A stretch of DNA of 32,270 nt from JBJXHG01 sp046160865. Its GTDB lineage: Bacteria; Planctomycetota; UBA1135; GCA-002686595. The translations under genes were made by a program, and so were the position numbers. Positions 14,413-22,295 of this stretch are shown here, one piece after another. Where the stretch lies: assembly GCA_046160865.1 (NCBI GenBank), contig JBJXHG010000111.1, forward strand, positions 1-32,270, read 5' to 3'. Below the pieces are notes generated by a model, which worked only from the letters and a program-made list of their open reading frames with translations, was not told the DNA's origin and ran no database searches. Position 1 is the first letter of the stretch; every line of letters begins with the position of its first letter.

Positions 14413-16050
14413 TCACTTCGCCGAGGACGCGGCGGCTTCCGTCATCTTGCGGAAGGCCACGCCGAGCTCGGCGAGGTCCGTCGACGTCGCCATCTTCCAC
14501 GTGCGGCCGTCGATGCCGCCGCAGATCACGAGCTTCGCGGCGAAGTCCGGCATTTCCGAAGGCATGCCGGGCGCACCGATCGGCATGAAGCCAGCGAAGC
14601 TCTTCGCGAGCTTGCCGAAATCGTAGTGGACGACGAACGTCGGGTTGAGGCCGGCCACTTGCTCGAGGCTGCGCGTCAGCGACGCGGGAGCCTGCGTGGC
14701 GGTCGAGATTCGACCGAGCGAGCTCGCGAGGAACGCGTCGTCGCCGCCGAGCACGAGGGCCGTGACTCCGCCCTTCGTCGCGTACGCGAGCGCGAGCCCG
14801 TCCTTGCCGTACATCCGCTCGACCATCGCGCTGGTCGCCGCGGGCTGCCCGGTCAGCTCGAACGCTTGCGGATCGACGTGCAGACGGCTGCGCGTGACTT
14901 GCACGCCGCCGACGTCACTCGTCTTCAGCTCGTCGAGCGTGCAGCCCGGCATCGCGGTCATCATCGACTTGTACGCCTCGAGCAACTTGGTCGCATCACG
15001 CGGGCGCATGTACACGACCTGCTGCATGCCCGTCGGCGTGAAGTCGGCATTGACGCAGAACCCCGGGCCGGTCTGAGCGGCGAGCTCGTCCCAATTGTCC
15101 ATCGCCTTCTTCATGCTCGCGCGCGACGCCTCCGGGTACATGTTGATGGCGGCGTCGAGGAACGGCGTGAAGTGCTTCAGCATCGCGGCCTGGTCCATGC
15201 CGATGACCACGGAGACCGGCGCGCTGGCGTCGATGAGCCGCGCCAGGTCACGCAGGTCGGTCTTCTCCTTCGAGCCGAACTCTGCCAGCGCGCTCTTCTC
15301 CAGCGCCGTGAAGTTCGTCGCGAACTCGAATCGATCCCCCTCGAGCCGCAGCGCGAGATCGAGCGTCTCACCGGAGTCGAGGAACGACCGCAAACCGCTG
15401 ACGTACGTGTCCATCATCGGCGCCATGTCCATGCCGGGCGCGGACTGTGCCGCGCCTGCGGCCATCAGCGGACCGGCTTGCGCGAGACCCATGTCGATGA
15501 GCGGACGGAAGTGCGCCACGAGCCGCTTCATGTCGATGCGACACGCGACTTCGCCGGCCGGCAACCCGAGCGCGATCGCCGGCGGTGTCGCCGCAGGTGT
15601 GATCGGCGCGCTGGACACGACGACATAGCTGCCCGCGACCGTGGCCTGCATCGCGACGCCCGACTCCGCGACCGACTTGGCGTAGTTCTCGGCCGACACC
15701 GCCGGCACGAGCATCGTCGGCATCGGCTGCGCGCCCGGCTGCGCGGGCAACACGAGGCAGAACGCGAACGGCTTCTTGTGATCGATCTCCTCGGCTGATC
15801 CCGGGACGTCGAGCTCACCGAGGATCATGTCGACGTCGAATCCCTCCGCTTGCGCGGGCGCGAACGCGCTCATCACTTTGTGGATGGCCGCGTCCAGCCG
15901 CTCGAGCGACGGGATCTCGAGGTAGATGACCGTTCCCTCCGGAACGAGCTTCGCGACGTCGCTCGCGGCGACGGAATTGGCGTGGACGGCTGCGGCGGAG
16001 AGCAGCGCGAAGGCAGGAACGAAGCGGAAAGAGCGGAGCATGCTTGCCAT
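14413..16050 (-). CDS. Secreted protein of unknown function (DUF3352-like style)
   Basis: 545 residues. A Sec signal peptide (MASMLRSFRFVPAFALLSAAAVHA) is followed by a mature protein starting SVAASDVAKLVPEGTVIYLEIPSLERLDAAI. That opening, which treats a protein as a scored series of subunit-like alpha/beta repeats, is common in large secreted proteins of unknown role. The rest is a mix of alpha and beta segments with many Met residues and four or so scattered Cys; no catalytic motif or membrane segment is seen. Two in-frame starts (16050 and 16041) are possible and neither has a good Shine-Dalgarno sequence. The gene lies alone between two long structured intergenic regions that share a dispersed repeat. 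The function is not assigned. Confidence 0.75.
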   Translation of the reverse strand: MASMLRSFRFVPAFALLSAAAVHANSVAASDVAKLVPEGTVIYLEIPSLERLDAAIHKVMSAFAPAQAEGFDVDMILGELDVPGSAEEIDHKKPFAFCLVLPAQPGAQPMPTMLVPAVSAENYAKSVAESGVAMQATVAGSYVVVSSAPITPAATPPAIALGLPAGEVACRIDMKRLVAHFRPLIDMGLAQAGPLMAAGAAQSAPGMDMAPMMDTYVSGLRSFLDSGETLDLALRLEGDRFEFATNFTALEKSALAEFGSKEKTDLRDLARLIDASAPVSVVIGMDQAAMLKHFTPFLDAAINMYPEASRASMKKAMDNWDELAAQTGPGFCVNADFTPTGMQQVVYMRPRDATKLLEAYKSMMTAMPGCTLDELKTSDVGGVQVTRSRLHVDPQAFELTGQPAATSAMVERMYGKDGLALAYATKGGVTALVLGGDDAFLASSLGRISTATQAPASLTRSLEQVAGLNPTFVVHYDFGKLAKSFAGFMPIGAPGMPSEMPDFAAKLVICGGIDGRTWKMATSTDLAELGVAFRKMTEAAASSAK

Positions 16051-16089
16051 GAGAGGTCTCTGGTTGGAGTGCGGGAAAATCGCGCGAAC

Positions 16090-16095
16090 AGGATA
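16090..16095 (-). promoter_or_regulatory. Candidate -10 box upstream of the secreted protein gene
   Basis: Minus-strand TATCCT, identical to the -10 box of the tRNA promoter, is 39 nt before the ATG at 16050. No -35 box is visible at the usual distance. Confidence 0.25.
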
Positions 16096-16306
16096 GCGGC
16101 CGGCGCGGCCGGTGGCCCGCCGGACTGAGCGCGCGCGGCGCTACGCGCATTCGACAGCGGAATTCGACCCCACGTTCGCCGCGAACATCGCCCGACGACG
16201 CGGGCGACCCGTGCCCACTCCGCGCGGAACCGCGCGCCTGCAGATTGGCTGGCGGACGTTTTTCGCGTCCGGGTTCATGCGTACTTTCGCGGCGGCAGCG
16301 CGCACA
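16096..16306. other. Gene-free stretch with small hairpins
   Basis: No convincing gene. GCGCGG (16222-16227) and CCGCGC (16230-16235) form a tight inverted repeat. CGGACG (16253-16258) pairs with CGTCCG (16266-16271) around a T-rich loop. The region leads into the long palindrome and may belong to the same structured element. Confidence 0.4.
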
Positions 16307-16489
16307 GCCAGCCCGCATGTCTCACCACGCCCGTCGCGAGGTTGCGCCAGCGCGTTCCGAGCAAGGCGTTGAATCGAAATCGACCACAGCTGACCTGTTT
16401 GGTCAGCGCGGATCGATTTCGATCCAACAACGCCGCTCTGGACGAGTTGGCGCGACCGCAGCAGGACGTGGTGAGACATGCGGGCTAGC
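16307..16489. repeat. 183-nt near-palindromic element
   Basis: The outer 23 nt (16307-16329) match the complement of 16467-16489 at 22 of 23 positions (GCCCGCATGTCTCACCACG in both arms). The inner ATCGAAATCGA (16373-16383) pairs perfectly with 16413-16423. The centre is a perfect hairpin, GCTGACC (16389-16395), loop TGTTT, GGTCAGC (16401-16407). The stretches between are imperfectly complementary. The whole could fold into one long hairpin. The CTCACCACG/CGTGGTGAG ends resemble the ends of the dispersed repeat in opposite orientation. Confidence 0.75.
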
Positions 16490-16570
16490 GCTCACGTGTC
16501 GTCCCCCGCCGTGCACCTGACGCGCGAATGAGTGCTCGGTGACACGTGCATTCACATTTTCCGAGCAGCC

Positions 16571-16731
16571 CGCGGTGAAAGTGCTTCGAGCGCGAGAGTC
16601 GTCCGTTCGTGCCGGCCCTGTGCATCGAACGGGGAACGCGACCGCAGGCGAAGCCTCGAGCTTCGCCGAGGACCGAGCGACGCCGTGCCGGCTCGAACGG
16701 ACGGCCTTCGCGCCGAATGACATTCACCACG
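16571..16731. repeat. Dispersed intergenic repeat, copy B
   Basis: Ends are CGCGGTGAA (16571-16579) and TTCACCACG (16723-16731), inverted repeats with one mismatch. Internal hairpins are CCGTTCG (16603-16609) with CGAACGG (16626-16632), and GCGAAGC (16648-16654) with GCTTCGC (16660-16666). See copy A for the matched blocks. The element ends 10 nt from the stop codon of the SDR gene. Confidence 0.75.
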
Positions 16732-16740
16732 CGCGGCGCG

Positions 16741-17529
16741 TCAGATCATGAACGCGCCGCCGTTCATGTCGAGCGCTTGCCCGGTGACACCGCGCGCGTC
16801 GTCGGAGACGAGCCACGCGACGAGCCCGGCGACGTCCTCCGGCTCGCTCATCCGCCCGAGCGGCACCTGCGTCATCGCGACAGCGCGCGCGTCGTCGAGC
16901 GTCACACCCATCGCGCGCGCCATGCCCTCGAGACCTTCGCGCGCCATGTCCGTGTTCACCCAGCCGGGACACACGGCGTTCACTTGCACGTTCGCCGGCG
17001 CGAGCTCGGCGGCGAGCGCGCGCACGAGGCCGAGCAGCGCCGCCTTCGACGCGCAGTACGCCGTGTAGCCGGGCACGCCGATGCGCGCGAGGATCGACGC
17101 GACGACCACGAGGTGCCGCGCGCGCGGTCCCCGCGCGAGGTGTCGCTCGGCCGCGCGCACGCACGCGTAGGTGCCGTTCAAGTTCGTCGCGACGACGTCG
17201 CTGAAGCGATCCGATGCGCCCGGCGCGTTCGCGCCGCCGACGCCCGCGTTCGCGATCAAGGCGTCGATGGGGCCGTGCTCGTGTGCGAGCTCGGCGAAGC
17301 GGCGATCGACGAGCGCGCTGTCGCGGATGTCGCACGCGAGCGCGAGCACCGGCGCGCCGCCGAGCTGCTCGATCGCGTGCTTCGTGTCGTCGAGACGCTC
17401 GCGACCGCGCGCGAGGATCGAGAGCCGCGCACCCTCGCTCGCAAGACGGAGCGCGACGGCACGGCCGATACCGCTCCCGGCTCCCGTGACGACGAAATGA
17501 CGCTCTTCGAATCGGCGCGGAGTCTGCAT
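16741..17529 (-). CDS. Short-chain dehydrogenase/reductase (SDR)
   Basis: 262 residues from the ATG at 17529; an ATG 12 codons upstream is less likely given the family's length. It is a classical NAD(P)-dependent SDR: TGAGSGIG (15-22) binds the cofactor, NAG is present in the ANAGVGG loop, and Ser145, Tyr158 and Lys162 (YCASK) form the catalytic set, with Ser and Tyr 13 residues apart as usual. The VCPGWVNTDM motif and a C-terminal GQALDMNGG are typical of FabG- and hydroxybutyrate-dehydrogenase-like members. The substrate is unknown and no pathway genes are next to it. A dispersed repeat follows its stop codon closely. Confidence 0.92.
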   Translation of the reverse strand: MQTPRRFEERHFVVTGAGSGIGRAVALRLASEGARLSILARGRERLDDTKHAIEQLGGAPVLALACDIRDSALVDRRFAELAHEHGPIDALIANAGVGGANAPGASDRFSDVVATNLNGTYACVRAAERHLARGPRARHLVVVASILARIGVPGYTAYCASKAALLGLVRALAAELAPANVQVNAVCPGWVNTDMAREGLEGMARAMGVTLDDARAVAMTQVPLGRMSEPEDVAGLVAWLVSDDARGVTGQALDMNGGAFMI

Positions 17530-17680
17530 CGCGGCATTCTCGCGAGGGCACCTTGCGCGGTACAACGGCGCGGCGCGCGATCCTTGAGCACGTATTCATG
17601 TCGCCCGCATCGAGTTCGGGCGACGCCGCGAGTTTCTTGCAGCCGGCCGGGGTGCCGAGCGACTGTACTCCTGCTCCCTC

Positions 17681-18193
17681 ATGGACGTCTCCGCCGATCA
17701 GATCCGCCTCGTCGAAGAGCTCATCCAGCGCCACCAGTCGATGGTGCGCGGATACCTGTCCTACCTCGGCTGCCCGGTCCACCTGCTCGACGACCTGATC
17801 CAAGACGTTTTCCTCTCGGTGCTCTCGTCACGCTTCGAGCACCGCGCCGACGCATCGACGGCGGTCTTCCTGCGCAAGGTCGCGCAGCACTTGTTCCTCA
17901 AAGCGATGCACCGCGAGCGCCGTCAGCCGATGGCGCTCGAGCCCTCCGTCGCCGAAGCCGCGTGGGTCGTGTTCGAGGGTGAGGACGCGGGCGAGAGCTA
18001 CCTCGCTGCGCTCGAGGACTGCATGCGCAAGCTCGAAACGCGCGCGGCCGAGGTCATCCGCCTGCGCTACAAGGACGGACTGCGGCGCAACGTGATCGGC
18101 GAGACGCTCGGGCTCTCCGAAGCCGGCGTGAAGTCGATCCTCATGCGCGCGCGGCGCGCGTTGCGCGAGTGCGTCGAGAGGAAGATCGCGTGA
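17681..18193 (+). CDS. ECF-type RNA polymerase sigma factor
   Basis: 170 residues. Region 2 covers about 8-85, with the core-binding and -10 recognition helices (LIQDVFLSVL, VAQHLFLKAMHRER). Region 4 covers about 110-165, with a helix-turn-helix (YKDGLRRNVIGETLGLSEAGVKSILMRARRAL, residues near 128-160) for -35 binding. The protein would redirect RNA polymerase to a small regulon in response to an envelope signal. Its stop codon overlaps the next start codon in a GTGA tetranucleotide, so it is coupled to the membrane-bound FecR-like protein that follows. No Shine-Dalgarno sequence precedes the ATG. Confidence 0.93.
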   Translation: MDVSADQIRLVEELIQRHQSMVRGYLSYLGCPVHLLDDLIQDVFLSVLSSRFEHRADASTAVFLRKVAQHLFLKAMHRERRQPMALEPSVAEAAWVVFEGEDAGESYLAALEDCMRKLETRAAEVIRLRYKDGLRRNVIGETLGLSEAGVKSILMRARRALRECVERKIA

Positions 18194-19899
18194 GCGTCGA
18201 CGCGCGCGACCGACTCGTCGACTTCGCGCTCGAGCGCTTGCACGCGCCGCGCGAAGAAGTCGATCTCGCGGCGCAAATCCTCGACGCCTGGGAGCGCGGC
18301 GAGCGCGGCAGCGACGTGTCCGAGCTGATCGAGCCCGCCGAGCACGCGCCCGTGCGCCGCGCACCGCTCGTCGAGCCGCGTCCGGTCGCGCCGCGGCGCA
18401 CGCTCGTGCGCGCGAGCCTGGCCGCTGTGGTGCTCGTCGCGATCACGGCCGTGCTCGCGCTCTTCTGGACACGCGACGGCGGTCCGTCGTCGGCGCCGGG
18501 TCGTCCGCCGGGTCCCCCACCGGTTCCGATCGCCCGCGCCGCAGCGCCCGTGCGCGTGCTGCGCGGCGCGCCGCCGGAAGACGTCACGACGAGCGACATC
18601 CTCGCGCGCGATCTCGTCGTGATCGCGCACGGCGCGTCGGCGGAGATCGTGCTCGCGAGCGGCGGCCGCTTCACCGCGCGCGACGGCGCCGTGCTCGCGC
18701 TCGCACTGACGCCGAGCGCGTCCACGGAGTCGACGCGCGACGCGCGCGCGTCGGTCGCGCTCGCGCTGTACCGCGGAGCGCTCGACGTGGCGTGCGGGCC
18801 GGAAGCCCTCGCGATCGACACCGTGCTCAGCACGCTGTCGGTCGCGCCGCCGTGCGCCGTGTTCCAGGCCGAGGTCGTGTGGGAGCCGTCGTCGAACGCG
18901 GCGCGGACGGCACTCGCGAGCGAGCTCGTCGCGCTCACGACGGATGACGAGAGCGGCCCGAGCAAGTTGCGCACGAAAGTCGAGAGCGGCGCGCTGTGGA
19001 TCACGCGTGCAACGGGTCGCGAACGGCTCGTCGCCGGAACGGCGCGCGATCTCGTCGCGCCGGCGCGCGCGGGTGAGGTGACGTCGACCGGCCGCGAATC
19101 CCTCACGAAGCGGCTCGACGCCGTCCTGCGCGGCTATGCAGAGCCCGATTCGTGGCAGCCATTCGGCCCCGTGCGCACGCCGTTCGAGCGCGACGTCGCG
19201 AAAGATCTGCTCGCCCTGCTCGCGAAGGAGCCGCAGTACTGGTCCGTGCTCGAGGAGGATCTCGCCGCGCGCATTGCACGCTTCGAACTCGCGAGCGAGC
19301 CTTTCCGGCGCGTGGTCGACATGCTGCTCGCCGACGCGAGCGGCCACGGCTTCGACCTCGGACGGAAGCTCTGGCTCCTCCACCCCGCAGGCTTCCGTGA
19401 CGTGCACATCGCGCTGTTCGCCGAGCGCGGCGCGTTCGAGTTCGAGCGCGAGGCGCACGCGCGAGTCGCACTCGCCGAGCCGATGGACGGCGTGCTCCCG
19501 GTGGCGTGCGCGGCGTGGGTCGCGCGCGAGGGCGATCGCGCCGGCAACGAGCTCTTGTGGAAGTTCCTCGACGAGCCGCCGGCGACGCCGACGCTCGACG
19601 ACATCGATCGCGGCTTGCTCGCAGCGTTCGTGCTCGACTCACTCGAGCGCGGTGACGCGTGGTCGCGCGGCGTCGCGTTCGCCGCGGACGCGAGCGAAGG
19701 CGCGCTCGGGATCGGACGGCCGGGCGTGGCGGCGATGGCCGCGCTCACGATCCAGTACTTCGACGAAGCGCGCGCGGCGAAGCGTCCGGTGCCGATCGAA
19801 GCGCTCACGAACGACTTGCTCGACTTCATCGCGACGCGCATGCCCGCGCTCGCGGGCGCCGCCGAAGTGCGCGCGCTGCTCGTGCGGTTGCGCCGGTAG
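18190..19899 (+). CDS. Membrane-bound putative anti-sigma factor with FecR-like domain
   Basis: 569 residues starting at a GTG that overlaps the sigma factor stop. Residues 1-70 are cytoplasmic and charged, and would be the sigma-binding part. Residues about 74-93 form one transmembrane segment, followed by a Pro/Gly-rich linker. Residues about 110-300 have the alternating pattern of a FecR-type periplasmic domain (RDLVVIAHGASAEIVLASGGRFTARDGAVLALAL). The last 250 residues are mostly helical, perhaps HEAT-like, and I do not recognise them. The zinc-binding HxxxCxxC anti-sigma motif is absent. The anti-sigma role is inferred from coupling and topology. No start nearer the upstream ATG at 18169 is needed. 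Confidence 0.8.
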   Translation: MSVDARDRLVDFALERLHAPREEVDLAAQILDAWERGERGSDVSELIEPAEHAPVRRAPLVEPRPVAPRRTLVRASLAAVVLVAITAVLALFWTRDGGPSSAPGRPPGPPPVPIARAAAPVRVLRGAPPEDVTTSDILARDLVVIAHGASAEIVLASGGRFTARDGAVLALALTPSASTESTRDARASVALALYRGALDVACGPEALAIDTVLSTLSVAPPCAVFQAEVVWEPSSNAARTALASELVALTTDDESGPSKLRTKVESGALWITRATGRERLVAGTARDLVAPARAGEVTSTGRESLTKRLDAVLRGYAEPDSWQPFGPVRTPFERDVAKDLLALLAKEPQYWSVLEEDLAARIARFELASEPFRRVVDMLLADASGHGFDLGRKLWLLHPAGFRDVHIALFAERGAFEFEREAHARVALAEPMDGVLPVACAAWVAREGDRAGNELLWKFLDEPPATPTLDDIDRGLLAAFVLDSLERGDAWSRGVAFAADASEGALGIGRPGVAAMAALTIQYFDEARAAKRPVPIEALTNDLLDFIATRMPALAGAAEVRALLVRLRR

Positions 19900-19903
19900 C
19901 GCG

Positions 19904-20233
19904 TCAGCGCGCAGCGGCCCGCGCGTCGCAACAGCGCTGAATCCAGCGCGTGGCGATGTACGCGACAACGGCCGGCAGAACGTGGACGACGGCGCTGATG
20001 CAGCCGAACTCGACGAGGCCCTGGACGTACATCGGAAGCCAAGTGCTCGGGTCGGCGCCGACTTGCGGCGCACAGAGCAGGGCAACCGACACGAGCAGCA
20101 GTACGACGAAGCCGCCGCAGGCTGCGAACAGCCGCATGCGCGCGCGCGCCATGAGCGCGCCGACCGTGATCGGAATCACGAACGAGAGGAACACGGCCGT
20201 GAGCAGCTCGGGCGTCTTGATGTCGTCGTGCAC
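19904..20233 (-). CDS. Small integral membrane protein, unknown function
   Basis: 109 residues, probably three transmembrane helices: about 10-28 (LLTAVFLSFVIPITVGALM), 36-53 (FAACGGFVVLLLVSVALL) and 72-94 (GLVEFGCISAVVHVLPAVVAYIA). The GTG start at 20233 is supported by GAGGGAG 6 nt upstream, one of the best ribosome binding sites in the window. It ends 4 nt from the stop of the convergent FecR-like gene. No family recognised. Confidence 0.6.
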   Translation of the reverse strand: MHDDIKTPELLTAVFLSFVIPITVGALMARARMRLFAACGGFVVLLLVSVALLCAPQVGADPSTWLPMYVQGLVEFGCISAVVHVLPAVVAYIATRWIQRCCDARAAAR

Positions 20234-20304
20234 CGCTGTCTCCCTCGTACTCAGTTTCCGCGCAGGGTCAGCTCTCGCCAAGTCGGCCGAGAGCTTTTCG
20301 CCCG

Positions 20305-20457
20305 TCACTTCCCGCCCGGCGGCCAGACGAGCTCGACGATGCCACTTCCGTCGTGCACGACCACGGTCTCGCGCCGCGCGCGCCACCCTTCGCCGGTCGA
20401 CGTGCAGCTCGTCGAGGCACGATCCGGTTCGATGGTCTCATCCACGCTGGAATCCAC
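20305..20457 (-). CDS. Doubtful small ORF
   Basis: A 50-residue frame from a GTG, ending RRETVVVHDGSGIVELVWPPGGK, with high third-position GC like real genes here. It lies 71 nt upstream of the small membrane protein gene on the same strand. There is no Shine-Dalgarno sequence and no recognisable domain; it could be a gene remnant or chance. Confidence 0.2.
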   Translation of the reverse strand: MDSSVDETIEPDRASTSCTSTGEGWRARRETVVVHDGSGIVELVWPPGGK

Positions 20458-20556
20458 GGCTCGCGCGCACCACGTTCCGCCGGCTCGTGCGCTTACACAA
20501 GGGTCACAGCAGTTTCTGCGGCTCGCGTGCAGCCGAACGGTGTCTGCGCAGACTGT

Positions 20557-20626
20557 GAACTCCAACGACGGGACACCGCTGGGGAGTGGAGTTCGAGAGG
20601 TTCTCCAGTCCCTGCTCGGTGTCCCG
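20557..20626 (+). promoter_or_regulatory. Interleaved inverted repeats upstream of the TPR protein gene
   Basis: GAACTCCA (20557-20564) pairs with TGGAGTTC (20587-20594), and CGGGACACC (20569-20577) pairs with GGTGTCCCG (20618-20626). The arms alternate, so the two perfect stems are either mutually exclusive or form a pseudoknot. The structure ends 19 nt before the ATG at 20646, where it could control translation or transcription. Confidence 0.45.
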
Positions 20627-20645
20627 CTATCGCCCCCATCCCGCC

Positions 20646-22145
20646 ATGATCACAGCCCTCCTCCTCGCGGCGCTTCCGGCCGCGCTTCCCTCGGTTCCCG
20701 TGTTCTCGATGCCGCACGCGAGCGACCGAACGGCCGACATCCGCGCGGCGGGCGGCGACGTCGCGAAGGTCCTCGCGCTCGCGAAGAGCTTCGAGAGCGC
20801 GGGCGAGGAGGACGCGGCGCGCGCGGCGTACGAGCGCGTGCTCGAGATCGATCCGAAGCACGAGGGCGCGCACAAGGCGCTGCGCCACCACTTCTACGAC
20901 GGGCGCTGGTTCACGACCTACGTCGAGCTCTACCAGCACAGGAAGAAGGAAGACGACGCGATGGCGAAGAAGGGCCTCGCGCGCTTCGAGGATCGCTGGG
21001 TGCCCGTCGCGGATCTGCCGCTGCTCCAGATCGGGTGGCGCAAGGACGACGCGCACGGCTGGGCAAGCCCGAAGACGCTCGCGCGCCTCGCGCACGAAAA
21101 GGAGATGCGGGAGAAGGGCTCTCAGCAACAAGACCTGACGTGGATCGCGCCCGAGGAGTTCGAGCGCTGGCGCAACCAGCAGTGGAAGTGCGACCAGAGC
21201 TGGCTCGACGTCGGCGATGCGAACGGCTTCCACTCCGAGATCGCGACGTGGTGGACCGCTCCGAGCACGCACTTCGTCGTGTACTCGACGTGCAATCGCG
21301 AGGACGTCGAATGGGCCAAGTGGTATGCCGACCACACGTTCGACGACCTGGTGCGCATCTTCGGCGTGAAGCCCGGCCTGAAGCGCAGCACGCTCGATCT
21401 GCTCGGTGAGAAGCGCAACCTCCCGGTCCTCGTCGTCTTCCGCAACATCGCGCAGTACAACCTGTTCGCGACCGGCGATCCGGCGACGCAAAGCGGGCCG
21501 ACCGAGGTCGACGGCTTCTCGTCGCTGCACTACGCGTACTTCGCCGAAGCGTGGTTCGACACGACTTCGGCGCCGCCGCAGTACCACGGCGCGGGCGTCG
21601 CGTTCTGGGATCGCGCCGACGAGCGCCTGGCACCGTTCGGACAGCACTCGATCCGCCACGCGGCGGCGCAGTCGTTCGCCGAAGCGATCGATCCCACCTT
21701 CGAGCTCGGCGCGGACGACGGCGGACAATTCACGACCGCCGCGTTCTGGGGTCGCAAGCGCATCCCGAAGTGGCTGCGGTATGGCGCGGCGTCGTACGTC
21801 GAGCGCTACTTCCTCGACGCGACGGTCGCGGAGGGCGGCAACCCGCGCTGGTCGCGCGAGTGGGCGTTGCGGAACGTGAAGGAGCAAGGCGGGCTCGGCG
21901 CGCTCGACCTCGTATTCGCGTTCCGCCTGTCGCTCGACCAGATCGACGAGTCGACACGCCTCATCCACCGCGCGGGTCTGCTCGTGACGTACATCCTCGA
22001 CGGAGAGGACGCCGCGGTGACGGCCGCGCACGAGAGCTGGAAGAAGGCCTTCGTCGGCGACGGCGACACGCAAGCGGCGAGCGCACAGCTGCAAGCCGCA
22101 CTGAAGGCGAGCGAGGCGAAGATCAAGCAGTTCGCCGGGCTCTAA
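20646..22145 (+). CDS. Secreted protein with TPR-like N-terminus, unknown function
   Basis: 499 residues. The start at 20646 gives a signal peptide (MITALLLAALPAALPSVPVFS). Residues about 30-75 look like one TPR pair (VLALAKSFESAGEEDAARAAYERVLEIDP). A middle region contains WTAPSTHFVVYSTCNREDVEWAKWYADHTFDDLVRIFG, which resembles the start of peptidase-like domains in secreted planctomycete proteins. Where a zincin would have HExxH the sequence reads RHAAAQSFAEAI, so no zinc site is visible. The M16 protease gene follows on the same strand after about 150 nt. The function is unknown. Confidence 0.72.
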   Translation: MITALLLAALPAALPSVPVFSMPHASDRTADIRAAGGDVAKVLALAKSFESAGEEDAARAAYERVLEIDPKHEGAHKALRHHFYDGRWFTTYVELYQHRKKEDDAMAKKGLARFEDRWVPVADLPLLQIGWRKDDAHGWASPKTLARLAHEKEMREKGSQQQDLTWIAPEEFERWRNQQWKCDQSWLDVGDANGFHSEIATWWTAPSTHFVVYSTCNREDVEWAKWYADHTFDDLVRIFGVKPGLKRSTLDLLGEKRNLPVLVVFRNIAQYNLFATGDPATQSGPTEVDGFSSLHYAYFAEAWFDTTSAPPQYHGAGVAFWDRADERLAPFGQHSIRHAAAQSFAEAIDPTFELGADDGGQFTTAAFWGRKRIPKWLRYGAASYVERYFLDATVAEGGNPRWSREWALRNVKEQGGLGALDLVFAFRLSLDQIDESTRLIHRAGLLVTYILDGEDAAVTAAHESWKKAFVGDGDTQAASAQLQAALKASEAKIKQFAGL

Positions 22146-22295
22146 GCGCCCCTAACAGAATGCGTCGCCGCATCGCAGGCCGCAGCGAGCCGGGCGCGCG
22201 TTGCCTCGCGACGGTGCGCTTTCAGCCAGTTAACATGCCCCTCCGCGGCGCAGCGCTTCGATGCGCGAGTGTGCTCGACCGCCGTGAGGATCCGC

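Noticed and set aside
13892..16731. Dispersed repeats as integron attC sites
   Set aside because: The ends are CGTGGTGAA/TTCACCACG rather than the attC core consensus. The cassette idea is kept only as a low-grade finding.
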